Positions 63,229-64,000 of a stretch of 64,000 nt of DNA are shown piece by piece (the first letter of the stretch is position 1; each line of letters opens with the position of its first letter). The notes under the pieces were generated by a model. The model saw only the letters and a list, made by a program, of their open reading frames with translations, did not search any database and was not told where the DNA came from. Made by a program: the position numbers and the translations under genes. Source of the DNA: Halonatronomonas sp964558325. GTDB lineage: Bacteria; Bacillota; Halanaerobiia; Halanaerobiales; Halarsenatibacteraceae. The stretch is from contig CAZLCX010000002.1 in NCBI GenBank assembly GCA_964558325.1, positions 1 to 64,000 of the forward strand, given 5' to 3'.

Positions 63229-64000
63229 TGTTAAGGTATAATCATCCCTATAATATCTTTATTATTTTTATTTTATTTATAATCTGGCAGGAGATTTTTT
63301 TATTGATTTTGTCAAATGATATAATAAATCTAACTTTTATATCTTATCTTTTAGTTTTTATAATAATATTTAAAAATTTTAATCTTTATAGTAATCTGGC
63401 TCAGAATAATTTATTTAAGGGAATCATTATTATTCATGCTTTTAGATTAATCTTTGAGGTTTATTTTGAAGGTATAGATATTATCAGCTTATTAAGAACT
63501 AAACGTCTGATAAACTTCCAGAAGACCTTATTAGGGGTTTTTCAGGGATATTATTCATTTGAAAGAGCAGACTTTGTTGGGGCTATAATTTTAGGTGAAA
63601 GATCAGGAATTGATGCCTTGATTACCATGCTTAGGGAGGCAGGAGTCGGCCATCTTATGGCTTTATCAGGAATGCATGTTGGATATGCTGCTATGTTTAT
63701 TTTTATTTTATTTAAATACCTGCCAATTAACCTTTATCTTAAATTAATAAGTGAGATTTTTTTGCTGATTGGTTATATATTGCTGGCAGGAGCATCATCG
63801 TCCCTGATGAGGGCAGGGTTTATGTGGATTATTGCAAGATTATTAATGGTTGTAAATATTAAAATATCAATTTTAAATTTATTAGGGATTTCAGGAATTG
63901 CAATTTTGTTAATCAATCCAGAGGTTCTTTATCAGATAGGATTTCAGATTTCGTTTTTAGTGGTAATTAGTTTATTTTTCTTTATTAATAAGTTTAAAAA
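63228..64000 (+). CDS. comEC: ComEC/Rec2 family DNA uptake channel (3' partial)
   Basis: Open frame from ATG 63228 (TAATG overlap with comEA) to the window end, 257 codons. Early hydrophobic helices are followed by the competence-domain motif LMALSGMHVG and SSLMRAGFMW, both diagnostic of ComEC. The C-terminal metallo-beta-lactamase-like part lies beyond the window. With comEA it suggests capacity for DNA import. Confidence 0.93.
   Translation, partial: MLRYNHPYNIFIIFILFIIWQEIFLLILSNDIINLTFISYLLVFIIIFKNFNLYSNLAQNNLFKGIIIIHAFRLIFEVYFEGIDIISLLRTKRLINFQKTLLGVFQGYYSFERADFVGAIILGERSGIDALITMLREAGVGHLMALSGMHVGYAAMFIFILFKYLPINLYLKLISEIFLLIGYILLAGASSSLMRAGFMWIIARLLMVVNIKISILNLLGISGIAILLINPEVLYQIGFQISFLVVISLFFFINKFK

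Overview
The window is 64 kb of low-GC, densely packed bacterial DNA. It looks like a strictly anaerobic, rod-shaped, probably spore-forming and salt-adapted Firmicute, most like the Halanaerobiales. The signs are a six-gene Rnf complex with a multi-cluster RnfB, an aldehyde:ferredoxin oxidoreductase with its pterin cofactor genes, spoVS, a complete mreBCD-PBP2-minCDE-rodA elongation/division operon, a T-box leader on leuS, a selenocysteine-containing SelD, and a predicted glutamate 2,3-aminomutase (beta-glutamate is a known compatible solute). The order-level assignment is inference; no rRNA gene is present to confirm it. Both runs of exactly 100 N are flanked by identical 55-bp sequences. 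This is what a k=55 short-read assembler leaves behind, so the genes across both gaps can be read as intact.

Layout. 1-6334: pterin cofactor genes (moeA-PBP fusion, moaA, moaC-MOSC fusion, mogA/moaB-like) followed by a tungsten-type aldehyde oxidoreductase and a MoaD/ThiS-like carrier. 6370-17611: a mixed metabolic stretch with a GH65 phosphorylase (crossed by gap 1), an EamA permease, Hsp33, transketolase, a serine beta-lactamase-like hydrolase, an FtsA-like ATPase with C-terminal beta-grasp-like repeats, a VOC protein and a divergent PAP2 protein. 17735-19596: folC and a SPOR-domain protein. 19708-24713: rnfCDGEAB behind a clear promoter. 24847-33940: Gx transporter, maf, radC, mreBCD, PBP2, minC, minD, minE (ATT start) and rodA. 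33961-40860: a radical SAM pair, rng, rplU, rpmA (crossed by gap 2), obgE and yhbY. 40920-45219: DegV, MATE exporter, ABC-F protein.

45297-53792 is the least orderly part. It holds a tRNA-Arg(CCG), YjbQ, dCTP deaminase, a PIN-like protein with a convergent unknown gene, a GNAT acetyltransferase, a degenerate GGDEF protein, a secreted seven-repeat beta-propeller, the glutamate 2,3-aminomutase with a small membrane protein, a TerB/J-domain membrane protein and a gamma-carbonic anhydrase-like protein. 53880-59883: nadD-yqeK fusion, LCP protein, rsfS, T-box leuS and an RseC-like protein. 60136-64000: spoVS, selD (UGA codon with a SECIS-like hairpin), a DUF3343 protein, udk, comEA and the 5' part of comEC.

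No insertion sequence, prophage or CRISPR array was found. The most noteworthy items are two genes that ordinary gene calling misses or truncates (minE with an ATT start, selD with an in-frame UGA), the aminomutase whose two substrate-specificity residues point to glutamate rather than lysine, the FtsA-like protein with repeated beta-grasp-like tails, and an L27 without the usual Firmicute leader in a locus that also lacks the Prp protease gene.
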